From a virus: a stretch of DNA of 64,000 nt. Below are positions 49,650-57,600 of the stretch, piece by piece. The notes below the pieces were generated by a model. That model did no database searches and was not told where the DNA came from. It saw only the letters and a program-made list of their open reading frames with translations. Both the position numbers and the translations under genes were made by a program. The stretch is from IMG/VR virus record IMGVR_UViG_3300022200_000019, positions 148,918-212,917 of that record. The stretch is one strand, 5' to 3'. Numbering within the stretch: position 1 is the first letter of the stretch; every line of letters begins with the position of its first letter.

Positions 49650-50145
49650 ATCAGCACACAGCAACTTTAAAGGGCGGTACTTTACTGGTACTGAAGTAGA
49701 ACAAACTGCAATGTATGGTAAGCCTACACTATTTGTAGTAGGCGAGCCAGATTTGGATGGTATTCAAGAACAGCTAGACGCAAATCCTGATATTCAGCAC
49801 GTTCGCTTTGGTGCTAATATGAGTTTTAATGCAAAAAAACTCCATAACTGGGAAGCAGTTATTATGGATTTCTTACGTGAAGAGTATTGGTGTACACTAG
49901 ACTTTGATATCCAATATGTTAATGATATTCTCGAAACCGAAATGGTCGAATGGCATCGTTTCGTTCCAGTGGTATCAGCCAAACTTCCCTATATCGACCA
50001 ACTTGGATATAACGCAGTACTTAAACTTGACGATGCACATTTTAAGGCAACTAACCCCGGAGTCTGGATTCATCGAGTACGAGATTTAATGAACACAGAA
50101 TCATTTACAGATTGGTCTCGGTATGAAGACAATAAGGCACCATGA
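49639..50145 (+). CDS. unknown protein in 7-deazaguanine cluster
   Basis: I do not recognise this 168-residue alpha/beta protein. It has strands like TLFVVGEPDLDGI and HVRFGANMSF, plus a FVPVVSAKLPYIDQLGYNAVLKLDDAHF segment. Lying between dpdA and a T-fold protein, it may act in base modification. It overlaps the next start by 4 nt. Confidence 0.6.
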   Translation: MDTKSAHSNFKGRYFTGTEVEQTAMYGKPTLFVVGEPDLDGIQEQLDANPDIQHVRFGANMSFNAKKLHNWEAVIMDFLREEYWCTLDFDIQYVNDILETEMVEWHRFVPVVSAKLPYIDQLGYNAVLKLDDAHFKATNPGVWIHRVRDLMNTESFTDWSRYEDNKAP

Positions 50146-50600
50146 TGGAAGAACAAATTAAACAAGCACAAATAGAAACTGCCAATCGTATTATGGATAA
50201 GGCACCTCGTATGATTTGGGTAACACTTCAAAAAGAAGGTGTGCATCGTTATCCAGGTGCCGATACTGATCCTAAACTCGCAACAGGCGACTGGGATGAT
50301 GTAAGTTTTCTAGGTGTTCCTCACAGACATATCTTTCACTTTAAGGTATGGATTGAAGTATTTCACAATGATCGCGATATTGAGTTTATCCAATTTAAAC
50401 GTTGGATCACTAGACTGTACGATCAAAGTGTGTTACAGTTAGACTATAAATCATGTGAAATGATAGCAGATGATTTATATGCTGAAATCGCTACTAAATA
50501 TCCAGGTCGCGCCGTGTGGATTTCAGTTAGCGAAGATAATGAAAACGGCGCATTTATTCAATATAATACAACTAAACCAGTGAATTCACTGAAAATTTAA
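50142..50600 (+). CDS. T-fold protein (QueD/QueF-like), possibly atypical
   Basis: The 152-residue protein shows a T-fold layout: PHRHIFHFKVWIEV (H61, H63; H35 earlier) resembles the HGH zinc site of QueD. The E-x-x-x-F-K stretch IEFIQFKRWITR, DYKSCEMIADDLYAEI and WISVSEDNENGAFIQY resemble both QueD and QueF. The catalytic Cys expected before HRH is not seen. It may therefore be a QueD relative that lost the Cys, or a QueF/QueF-L relative. Location in the 7-deazaguanine cluster fits either. Confidence 0.5.
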   Translation: MMEEQIKQAQIETANRIMDKAPRMIWVTLQKEGVHRYPGADTDPKLATGDWDDVSFLGVPHRHIFHFKVWIEVFHNDRDIEFIQFKRWITRLYDQSVLQLDYKSCEMIADDLYAEIATKYPGRAVWISVSEDNENGAFIQYNTTKPVNSLKI

Positions 50601-50614
50601 ACAAGGCAACTAAA

Positions 50615-50827
50615 ATGTCAAATAAGAAGAAGTACAATAACCCTCGTGTTAATCAAATTTTTGATGATCTGGAGGATTATCTTGATTTTTGCCGTGTATA
50701 CGGCTATCGTTTTAATGAAGCAGACTTGTACAATATGCAGTCATATCCGTTCCAGCAGTTCAATAAGAAGCGTAATGGCAAGAATTTTAAGGATCAAGCA
50801 GGTGTTGATCTAGCACGCATGCGTTAA
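50615..50827 (+). CDS. small protein, unknown
   Basis: The 70-residue protein has a basic start and end with an aromatic middle (EDYLDFCRVYGYRFNEADLYNM). I have seen similar small proteins in marine T4-like phages without function. It is coupled by TAATG to the next gene. Confidence 0.6.
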   Translation: MSNKKKYNNPRVNQIFDDLEDYLDFCRVYGYRFNEADLYNMQSYPFQQFNKKRNGKNFKDQAGVDLARMR

Positions 50828-51204
50828 TGTTTTACGTTATTCATAACACAGCAAACCAAGAAGGCGGCGAACACCTGTCACAACAACTTTGCAATTTATA
50901 TGGCGGAGAGAATGTGGCAGATGTTCGCGCTGCCGATACTTCCGTTCCCGATAGTGGCGATGCTGGACACTATTGGACTGCGGCACAGGTATTAATGAAA
51001 TTGTGCGATATGTACGCCGATAATGTTATTACTTCGGATGATACACTTATCTTTACTTGGTTCCATGATCCTAACGCTAGACTCGTTAATGACCTAAATA
51101 TTAGCTATAATGTACAACCCAAGCAGTACTGGTATACATTTGAAGGTACTGGTGTTTGGGAAATAAGCTCACATAAGTTTATGAAACTTGAAGAGTTGGT
51201 GTAG
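50827..51204 (+). CDS. unknown protein
   Basis: The 125-residue alpha/beta protein contains two Cys (LCNLYGG, LCDMYAD) and a C-terminal TGVWEISSHKFMKLEEL segment. No motif is recognised. The stop shares its G with the GTG start of the following SGNH gene. Confidence 0.6.
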   Translation: MFYVIHNTANQEGGEHLSQQLCNLYGGENVADVRAADTSVPDSGDAGHYWTAAQVLMKLCDMYADNVITSDDTLIFTWFHDPNARLVNDLNISYNVQPKQYWYTFEGTGVWEISSHKFMKLEELV

Positions 51205-51932
51205 TGCGAAAATTAATAATTGCAGGAAGTTCTTGGTCAGCTGGCACTTGGAAATTTGAGGAGCCAAACATCTATGCGCTGGATGAACCAGGTCTACAAT
51301 TACTATCAGAAAAATACAACGTAATTAACCTCAGTCGCGGCAGATCAAGTAACTGGCAATCTCTAAACACAATTATAAATTATTTTAACCATATCAGTGA
51401 CGAGTTGTTCGATGACACAGATGTTTTACTAGGTCAAACAGATATGTTCCTAGACAAAATGAGCAATTTGTTTGATGTTGACTATTCTGATTTATACAAA
51501 AGGGCTGTGGATTTTGAGAATTTTTACTTGTCTGCGGCAGAATTATTTTATTACAAATTGGATGCTATTTCCAAAACTATTAAAAAACCAATCCATATCA
51601 TCGGAGAATCATCTGATGTAGATGTTAATTTGTTGCATTCAATTACAGATAGAGTAAACGTAATATGTAGTAGTTGGGTAAAACTATTTAAAACAGATCA
51701 TCATGAATCGTTGATTCCGTTGGTAATAAATAAAAATTTTCTTCCAACAGCAAAAAAGAACCAACGACTTGATATTGCCATGCAAGGTACTGAGTATTCA
51801 GACTTAAATTTTAAAGAATTTATGAAATTACAAGAATCTGAATATATGGGAAATTTTATCGGTGATTTTCATCCAACGTCAAGTGGACACGACTTAATGT
51901 CCAGAAAAATTTTGTCTTATTTCGATGTTTGA
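51204..51932 (+). CDS. SGNH-like hydrolase
   Basis: The 242-residue protein (GTG start) has block I IIAGSSWSAGTW, where GSS replaces GDS, block II-like VINLSRGRSSNWQ, and block V GDFHPTSSGHDLMS, giving Asp-x-His. The Ser nucleophile and His are present, but the family Asp before Ser is lost. It is the fourth SGNH protein in the window. It overlaps the DegT-like gene by 8 nt. Confidence 0.68.
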   Translation: MRKLIIAGSSWSAGTWKFEEPNIYALDEPGLQLLSEKYNVINLSRGRSSNWQSLNTIINYFNHISDELFDDTDVLLGQTDMFLDKMSNLFDVDYSDLYKRAVDFENFYLSAAELFYYKLDAISKTIKKPIHIIGESSDVDVNLLHSITDRVNVICSSWVKLFKTDHHESLIPLVINKNFLPTAKKNQRLDIAMQGTEYSDLNFKEFMKLQESEYMGNFIGDFHPTSSGHDLMSRKILSYFDV

Positions 51933-52536
51933 CACAATACTTAAATTTGAAAACGTACTGGCTGAATACACAAATGCTCCGTATGCAGTTATGACTGACT
52001 GCTGCACACATGCAATTGAGTTATGCTTACGATACCAACAAAGTACGGAGCATCTAGATCACGTAGAGTTTACTGCATACACATACCTAAGTGTTCCAAT
52101 GACCATGCATAAGCTCGGAATTAACTATGACCTGCATGATGAATACTGGATCGGCGAATATCCAATTCATGGTACACAAATTTGGGACAGTGCCAGACGT
52201 TTAGAACGCAATATGTACCGCACAGGCACCATGCAGTGTTTGAGTTTTGGTTATTCTAAACCCATTGAAATTGGTCACGGCGGTGCTATACTGTTAGACA
52301 ACGAAGCAGCGTACAATAAACTAATTCGCATGCGCTATGATGGCCGCGACCTAGATATTAGTCCATGGTCGGCGCAGGTAATGTTTGAAGTTGGTTATCA
52401 TTATAGACCAACAGTAGAAGATGCTGAGCGTGGACTAGAATTACTAGAAAAATATAAAAACAAAAACAACACAAATCCTGTATATGTACAATATCCAGAC
52501 TGTAGATCTATTACTATAAATAAAAATGTTACATAA
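51925..52536 (+). CDS. short DegT/DnrJ-like aminotransferase
   Basis: The 203-residue protein resembles DegT/DnrJ/EryC1 PLP enzymes in compact form. It has APYAVMTDCCTHAIELCL (PLP phosphate loop), IHGTQIWDSARRLE (the Asp near the pyridine nitrogen) and CLSFGYSKPIEIGHGGAILL, with Lys for the Schiff base. Full-length relatives have about 370 residues, so the C-terminal domain is missing and the protein might be a dimer-based minimal version or inactive. Cellular relatives make amino-sugars. Next to an SGNH gene, glycan work is plausible. Confidence 0.7.
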   Translation: MFDTILKFENVLAEYTNAPYAVMTDCCTHAIELCLRYQQSTEHLDHVEFTAYTYLSVPMTMHKLGINYDLHDEYWIGEYPIHGTQIWDSARRLERNMYRTGTMQCLSFGYSKPIEIGHGGAILLDNEAAYNKLIRMRYDGRDLDISPWSAQVMFEVGYHYRPTVEDAERGLELLEKYKNKNNTNPVYVQYPDCRSITINKNVT

Positions 52537-52544
52537 CGGTAACA
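52527..52544 (+). promoter_or_regulatory. inverted repeat near folE promoter
   Basis: TGTTAC (52527-52532), 6-nt gap and GTAACA (52539-52544) form a perfect inverted repeat ending 6 nt before the folE -35 box. It could be an operator. Confidence 0.35.
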
Positions 52545-52550
52545 ACCTGA

Positions 52551-52579
52551 TTGACAACAACGTGTTAATCTTGTATAAT
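52551..52579 (+). promoter_or_regulatory. consensus sigma70 promoter of folE
   Basis: TTGACA (52551-52556), a 17-nt spacer and TATAAT (52574-52579) are both perfect hexamers. The ATG is 35 nt downstream with AAGGAAGGGG between. Confidence 0.87.
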
Positions 52580-52614
52580 ATCAATATTAAATCCGTGTAA
52601 GGAAGGGGTATAAA

Positions 52615-53295
52615 ATGAGTTTTAATAAAACAAAAACCGATCCTGTTCTGGGTCGTGAAGTTCATGAATGGTTAGTTAAATGCGGGGTCGAAACACCTGT
52701 TGAAGATATGGGCATCGATCGCAAAGACAAAATCGAAATCATTGAAAGACATTTTGCTGAAATTATGCGAACCATGGGGTTGGATCTAACTGATGACAGT
52801 CTGATGGAAACGCCCAAACGTGTCGCGAAAATGTATGTCAACGAAATATTTTGGGGTTTGGACTATGAAGCATTTCCGAAGTGTACTACTGTAGATAACA
52901 AAATGTCATATGATGAAATGGTTATCGAAACTGGTATTAACGTACAGAGCAACTGTGAACACCATTTTGTGGTGATTGATGGTCGAGCAACTGTTGCGTA
53001 TATTCCAGACAAGGTTGTGCTTGGGCTGAGTAAAATGAATCGCATCGTAGAATATTTCAGCAAACGTCCACAAATTCAGGAACGTTTAACTGAGCAAGTT
53101 TATCATGCACTGCAATACATCCTGGGAACAGACAACGTCGCTGTACTAATCGACGCACAACACTATTGCGTCAAGAGTCGTGGCGTTGAGGATGTAGGTT
53201 CTAGTACCATTACCAGCAAACTAGGTGGTGTATTCAAATCAGACCCAAGTGCTCGCGCAGAGTTCTTGGCAATTGCTCGTGATAATTGCAAATAA
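52615..53295 (+). CDS. folE: GTP cyclohydrolase I
   Basis: The 226-residue protein has the FolE core: NCEHHFVVIDGRATVAYIPD (zinc Cys and His), GLSKMNRIVEYFSKRPQIQERLTEQ, and AQHYCVKSRGVED (second zinc Cys). It converts GTP to dihydroneopterin triphosphate, the first step to 7-deazaguanine and folate. Length is normal. It has its own consensus promoter. Ten nt after its stop begins queD, so together they make the carboxy-tetrahydropterin precursor for QueE. Confidence 0.95.
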   Translation: MSFNKTKTDPVLGREVHEWLVKCGVETPVEDMGIDRKDKIEIIERHFAEIMRTMGLDLTDDSLMETPKRVAKMYVNEIFWGLDYEAFPKCTTVDNKMSYDEMVIETGINVQSNCEHHFVVIDGRATVAYIPDKVVLGLSKMNRIVEYFSKRPQIQERLTEQVYHALQYILGTDNVAVLIDAQHYCVKSRGVEDVGSSTITSKLGGVFKSDPSARAEFLAIARDNCK

Positions 53296-53305
53296 GGAGA
53301 ATAAT

Positions 53306-53893
53306 ATGGGCGTTAAGGTAAAATCAACGAAAGTATATAGATACTTGCCTTGTGGTCACGCACAGTTCTTTGATCTGGAACCAGATGGTAGTCCGGGAGA
53401 GTGTGCTAGCGTACACGGATATGATCGTTCAGTAGAACTCACATTTGCTGGTGACATTGACGACATGGGATGGATTGTTCCATTTGGTGAACTCAGTGCC
53501 GTGAAAAAGTTTATTGAATATTACTTTGATCACGTAACTGTGTTACCAGCAAACGATCCACGCTTGGATCAAATTACATCAGAAATGAAACAGCCTGGTG
53601 GTATTCTTGGTACTGTACGTATCCTACCAAGCGGTGTATCAATGGAAATGAGTTCACTATTCATTTGGGAATGGGTTAACCATTATATCTTTGATATCAC
53701 AGATGGTCGTTGCTATGTAGAAGGTGTGCGTGTATACGAACACGATCGCAATGACGCAATGATTGAAGTGGATCGCGAAACTGCTATCAAAGATGCAAGT
53801 AAGAAGATTGCGGCAGGTGAAGAAATCCTTCCACTCATCGACGAATGGTATTGGGAAGCACCCAAAGACGCAGTAGCAAGGATTGAAGGGTGA
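53306..53893 (+). CDS. queD: QueD-like 6-carboxytetrahydropterin synthase
   Basis: The ATG at 53306 with AAGGAGA gives 195 residues. An upstream in-frame start lies in folE. QueD motifs are present: LPCGHAQFF (H18), ECASVHGYDR with the likely catalytic Cys33 and H37, MGWIVPFGELSAVKKFIEYYFDHVTVL, and VRVYEHDRNDA (Glu). In most QueD enzymes the second zinc motif is HGH. Here it is HGY (Y39), so one zinc ligand is altered. It is longer than typical (about 120-140). It would convert the FolE product to 6-carboxytetrahydropterin. GTG-coupled to the cupin gene. Confidence 0.82.
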   Translation: MGVKVKSTKVYRYLPCGHAQFFDLEPDGSPGECASVHGYDRSVELTFAGDIDDMGWIVPFGELSAVKKFIEYYFDHVTVLPANDPRLDQITSEMKQPGGILGTVRILPSGVSMEMSSLFIWEWVNHYIFDITDGRCYVEGVRVYEHDRNDAMIEVDRETAIKDASKKIAAGEEILPLIDEWYWEAPKDAVARIEG

Positions 53894-54222
53894 AGTTAGG
53901 TGGTTATTTTGATGTAGGCGGCACTGTTGTAAAACAGGATGACCGCTATATTGTTAAAGATAATACAGAACTAAACAACTTAGTTCTTAGTTCTACAAGA
54001 CTTAATCCAAACAAAAGTACTTCTGGACATAAACATGAAGGTCAAGAAGAAGTATATATGTTTATTACTGGTAGCGGCGAAATGGAATTAGACGACGAAA
54101 AGTTTTCTGTCACTGCTGGAGATATTGTTACAATAAAAGATGGAGTATTTCATCGTGTCCACGCTGGGCAGTATGGTTGTTATTTTATTTGTGTATTTGA
54201 TGGTTCAAGTAAACAACGATGA
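53890..54222 (+). CDS. small cupin protein
   Basis: The 110-residue protein (GTG start) has cupin motif 1 TSGHKHEGQEEVYMFITGSGEMEL, with two His and Glu, and motif 2 GDIVTIKDGVFHRVHAG with His. These ligands bind a metal in a small beta barrel. The substrate is unknown. It is overlapped by the queD end (GTGA) and followed by a small membrane protein gene (ATGA). It may act on a nucleotide or sugar intermediate. Confidence 0.75.
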   Translation: MKLGGYFDVGGTVVKQDDRYIVKDNTELNNLVLSSTRLNPNKSTSGHKHEGQEEVYMFITGSGEMELDDEKFSVTAGDIVTIKDGVFHRVHAGQYGCYFICVFDGSSKQR

Positions 54223-54371
54223 AATGGCGGGTTTGGTGTAGGACTTTGGGGGCTAAAATCTCAGAGGACAAAAAGGAAGCAGACTATGCGTGTCTGTTCA
54301 GGACGATTTATACTGGTATAATGTTTGTTACCTGCTTCTTTATTATTGCTGGAGTCCTACACCAATGGTAA
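54219..54371 (+). CDS. 50-residue single-pass membrane protein
   Basis: Found by hand, the frame MKWRVWCRTLGAKISEDKK continues ADYACLFRTIYTGIMFVTCF and ends FIIAGVLHQW. A single hydrophobic helix lies at residues about 31-47, so the N-terminus is probably cytoplasmic. Similar small proteins are common in marine T4-like phages. It overlaps the cupin gene (ATGA) and the next lipoprotein gene. It could be part of a lysis or envelope pair, which is only a guess. Confidence 0.65.
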   Translation: MKWRVWCRTLGAKISEDKKEADYACLFRTIYTGIMFVTCFFIIAGVLHQW

Positions 54372-54493
54372 GAATATTAATTCTTGGTTCTGCGATTTTT
54401 CTAAGTGGGTGTACTGGGTTTACGGTTTGCTGGCAGGATTGTCAACAAATTGTGCCAGTAGAACCAACCCCTAAATTGGTAATAGAACCGTAA
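54365..54493 (+). CDS. 42-residue lipoprotein
   Basis: The ATG at 54365 gives MVRILILGSAIFLSGC, a signal with lipobox LSGC, then a Pro/Val-rich tail (QQIVPVEPTPKLVIEP) with two more Cys. The length and tail recall very small outer-membrane lipoproteins, including o-spanins of phages. The paired membrane protein at 54219 overlaps it, as spanin genes often do, but neither shows spanin motifs. A terminator follows. Confidence 0.6.
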   Translation: MVRILILGSAIFLSGCTGFTVCWQDCQQIVPVEPTPKLVIEP

Positions 54494-54524
54494 GTTATTG
54501 ATTTTACAGTCTAACTTTTTTACC

Positions 54525-54552
54525 AAAAGCCGCTTGACACAGCGGCTTTTTT
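54525..54552 (+). terminator. terminator hairpin containing a promoter -35 box
   Basis: AAAAGCCGC (54525-54533), loop TTGACACA (54534-54541), GCGGCTTTT and a T run. The loop contains the -35 hexamer of the next promoter. Confidence 0.85.
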
Positions 54553-54561
54553 ATGTATAAT
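54534..54561 (+). promoter_or_regulatory. sigma70 promoter embedded in terminator
   Basis: TTGACA (54534-54539), a 16-nt spacer and TATAAT (54556-54561) are perfect hexamers. The gene starts 48 nt downstream at 54610. Confidence 0.83.
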
Positions 54562-54609
54562 ATACAACGTAACTAACACTTTTAACCCATCCACAACGGA
54601 GACACTAGG

Positions 54610-57600
54610 ATGGACTTTACAAAAAGTAAAATTGCTATCGCTGTTGCTACTGCTGCTACCCTCACTGGGTGTGGTGGAGGTGGTGGCGGTCCGCAAACAC
54701 GCCCAAGTCCAATTATCGAATGGGGCAACGGCGTATACGATCCTTGGTTGTTAACTTCATCAACAGACACTACAGTTAACGACACCACCGAAGTCGACTG
54801 TCGCAATGACAACTACGAGCGTAATGTTTGGTGGGAAAAGATCATCGATGGTGTTCGTACAGGCATCAAAGGCGATTTAATTCGCGTCGAAACTAAAACT
54901 GAGGAAGTGTGTGTAAACACTACTGTTTCCCGTTATGAGGATGTTGAGACTAGCGAAAGTACAGTTACTCGCGGCACAACAACTGTTGAAACAACGTATA
55001 CCGATACTACAAGCGTTACCACTGATGTTAGTGGTAACACGGTTACAGAAGTGTGGCGCACATATACAGACACAACTACTACGCCTGTAACTACAACCAC
55101 AGTAACTACCACCACACGCACAACTTATTATAGCAACGGTACAAGTTCAAGCGAAGTAATCGATTCACAAACAACCCAGGAGACAAGCAATGATGTTACC
55201 AGTTCCGCCAGAGAAGCTGAACTCGTTAGCAGAACTGTTACTGCAAATCTTATTAGCAGCACACTAAGTTCCGTAGACGAAACCACAACCACTAACGGTA
55301 CGCCAACATCTGTTACAACTTATACAGATGAAACTCGTACCTTAGAGGATGCAAACGGTAGTACAGTTACAGAAGTGTGGCGTGTATATACTACAACTGT
55401 TACCACTCCTGTAACTACTACCGTAACTACAACTGTAACACGCATTGATACATATTCTGATGGTAGAACTATTCCAGAAACTGTAAGTGTTACACCAGTT
55501 TCTTCAACTGCTAATACAACATCTACTTCTACCACAGAAGAATTGTTGTCTAGTACTACAACACCTAATGTTGTAAGCACATCAACAAGTAGTGCCGACT
55601 CAGTTACTACATCAACTGGTACTGCTACAACAGAAACAACATATGTTGATGATGTGCGCACCAGTTTGGACGCTAACGGTAGTACTATAACTGAGACTTG
55701 GCGAGTATATACGGACACCACAACCACTCCAGTAACAACTACAACGGTCACTACGATTACTCGCACTACTGTTTATACCGACGGTACATCCGTTACTGAA
55801 CCTGTTAGTGTTACAAGTGCAGATTCTACAGAAAATACAGTAACTACTTCTACTCGCGAAGAATTACAATCACGTACAGTAACACCAAATGTTGCTAGTA
55901 CTGCTGATTCATCCAGCGATGTAACGTCAACCTCAACAGGGACTGCTACTGTTACTACAACCTATGTAGATGATGTACGTACTAGTTTGGATGCTAATGG
56001 CAGCACAGTTACAGAAACGTGGCGTGTACACACAGACACAACTACCACTCCAGTAACAACAACAGTTACAACTACAACAACTCGCACCACAACCTACACA
56101 GACAGTTCTACTACCTCCGAAGTGATTGATGTTAGCAGCACTGAATCGGTATCCAATACTGTTACAACTGCTACCCGAGAAGAACTATTATCTAGTGTAA
56201 CCACGCCAAATGTTGCTGGTACATCAGACTCAACCAGTTCGAGTACTACTACAACTGTAAGTGATCCTGTGTTTGATCGCACAGTTACTAACACAGACAC
56301 ACGTCCCGATGGTGTTTGGACGTATTATTACGATTATTGGATTACTACAACTACCGCAGTAACTACAGTAACTACTACTCGCACTACAACATATACAAAC
56401 GGCACAACTAATTCAGAAGTAATTGATGTTACAACAACCGAAAATGTTACAACTGCTGAAACATACACTACTCGTATTGTTGCTCCAGAAGCAACACCAG
56501 CAGATCCTTCGGCTCCGGAATCAAATGCGGGTACTGTAATAACACAGGACAATGCTCCTACATTGGATTATGATCCAGCTACATACAATTATTTGACGTA
56601 TTACAATAGCAATTATGTAGGTACTCCTACTGCTGTTGATAGTAACGATCCGGCAGATTTTGCTACAGTTGAAGCAGACAATGGCGCCGTGCTCGATGTA
56701 AACGCAAACTATGCGTATGCTCGAGGTTGGACTGGCAAAGGATCAACTGTAATGATTATGGATTCTGGTATTGACCAAGATCACCCGGAGTTTGAAGGTA
56801 AAATTAAGTATTTGTGGGATGCTGGTTACGATACTCCATATGAAGATACCAACGGGCATGGTACCCATGTTGCTGGTATTGTAGCAGCAAACAAAAACGA
56901 TACGGGTATGCATGGTATTGCATACGATGCTGATCTTGCTATTGCTCGTATCACTGATACTGGATATGGCAACTATTACGCTATTGCAGCACTAGATTGG
57001 GCTAAACAATACGAAGATATTGTTGCTGCTAACCTAAGTTCAAATACTGTATATCCAAGTTCGTATCGCAACGCAATGACTTATCAAGGTGATGGTGTTT
57101 ATACCAATAGCGATGCTACATATGGTGGGGTCAATTATTACAACCTAGAAAACCCAGCAACTTGGGCAGCAGCAATGCCAAGCGAACTGGTACTTACTGT
57201 GAGTGCTGGTAACCAAAGTTTAGGTTACGTTCAAAATCCTGCTACATTTGCTACCGCAGTAGACGCAGACGGTAACTTATTGTTTGACAGACGTATGCTT
57301 GTTGTTGGTAATTGGAACACAAGCACACAATCAGTAGACGGAGCAAAATCAGGACACGTTTGTAAGGATTATACTGTAACTTGTAATGACCCATACTTGA
57401 CCAAAGACTTTTATATTCTTGCTCCGGGTTCGCAAATTAATTCTACCTACCTAAATGGTGAATACAAGAGCATGAGTGGTACGTCAATGGCAGCACCTGT
57501 TGTGGCTGGTGCAGTTGCTATTGTACACCAACTGTGGCCGTATATGAAAGGATCAAATATTGCTCAATTGTTGTTGCAAACAGCGAATAAAACTATCACC

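Noticed and set aside
54933-56552. Several open frames on the minus strand across the protease repeats (rich in Val)
   Set aside because: They are mirror images of the Thr codons (ACT/ACA read as AGT/TGT and GTT/GTA types) with no ribosome binding sites, and the plus-strand frame has clear domains.
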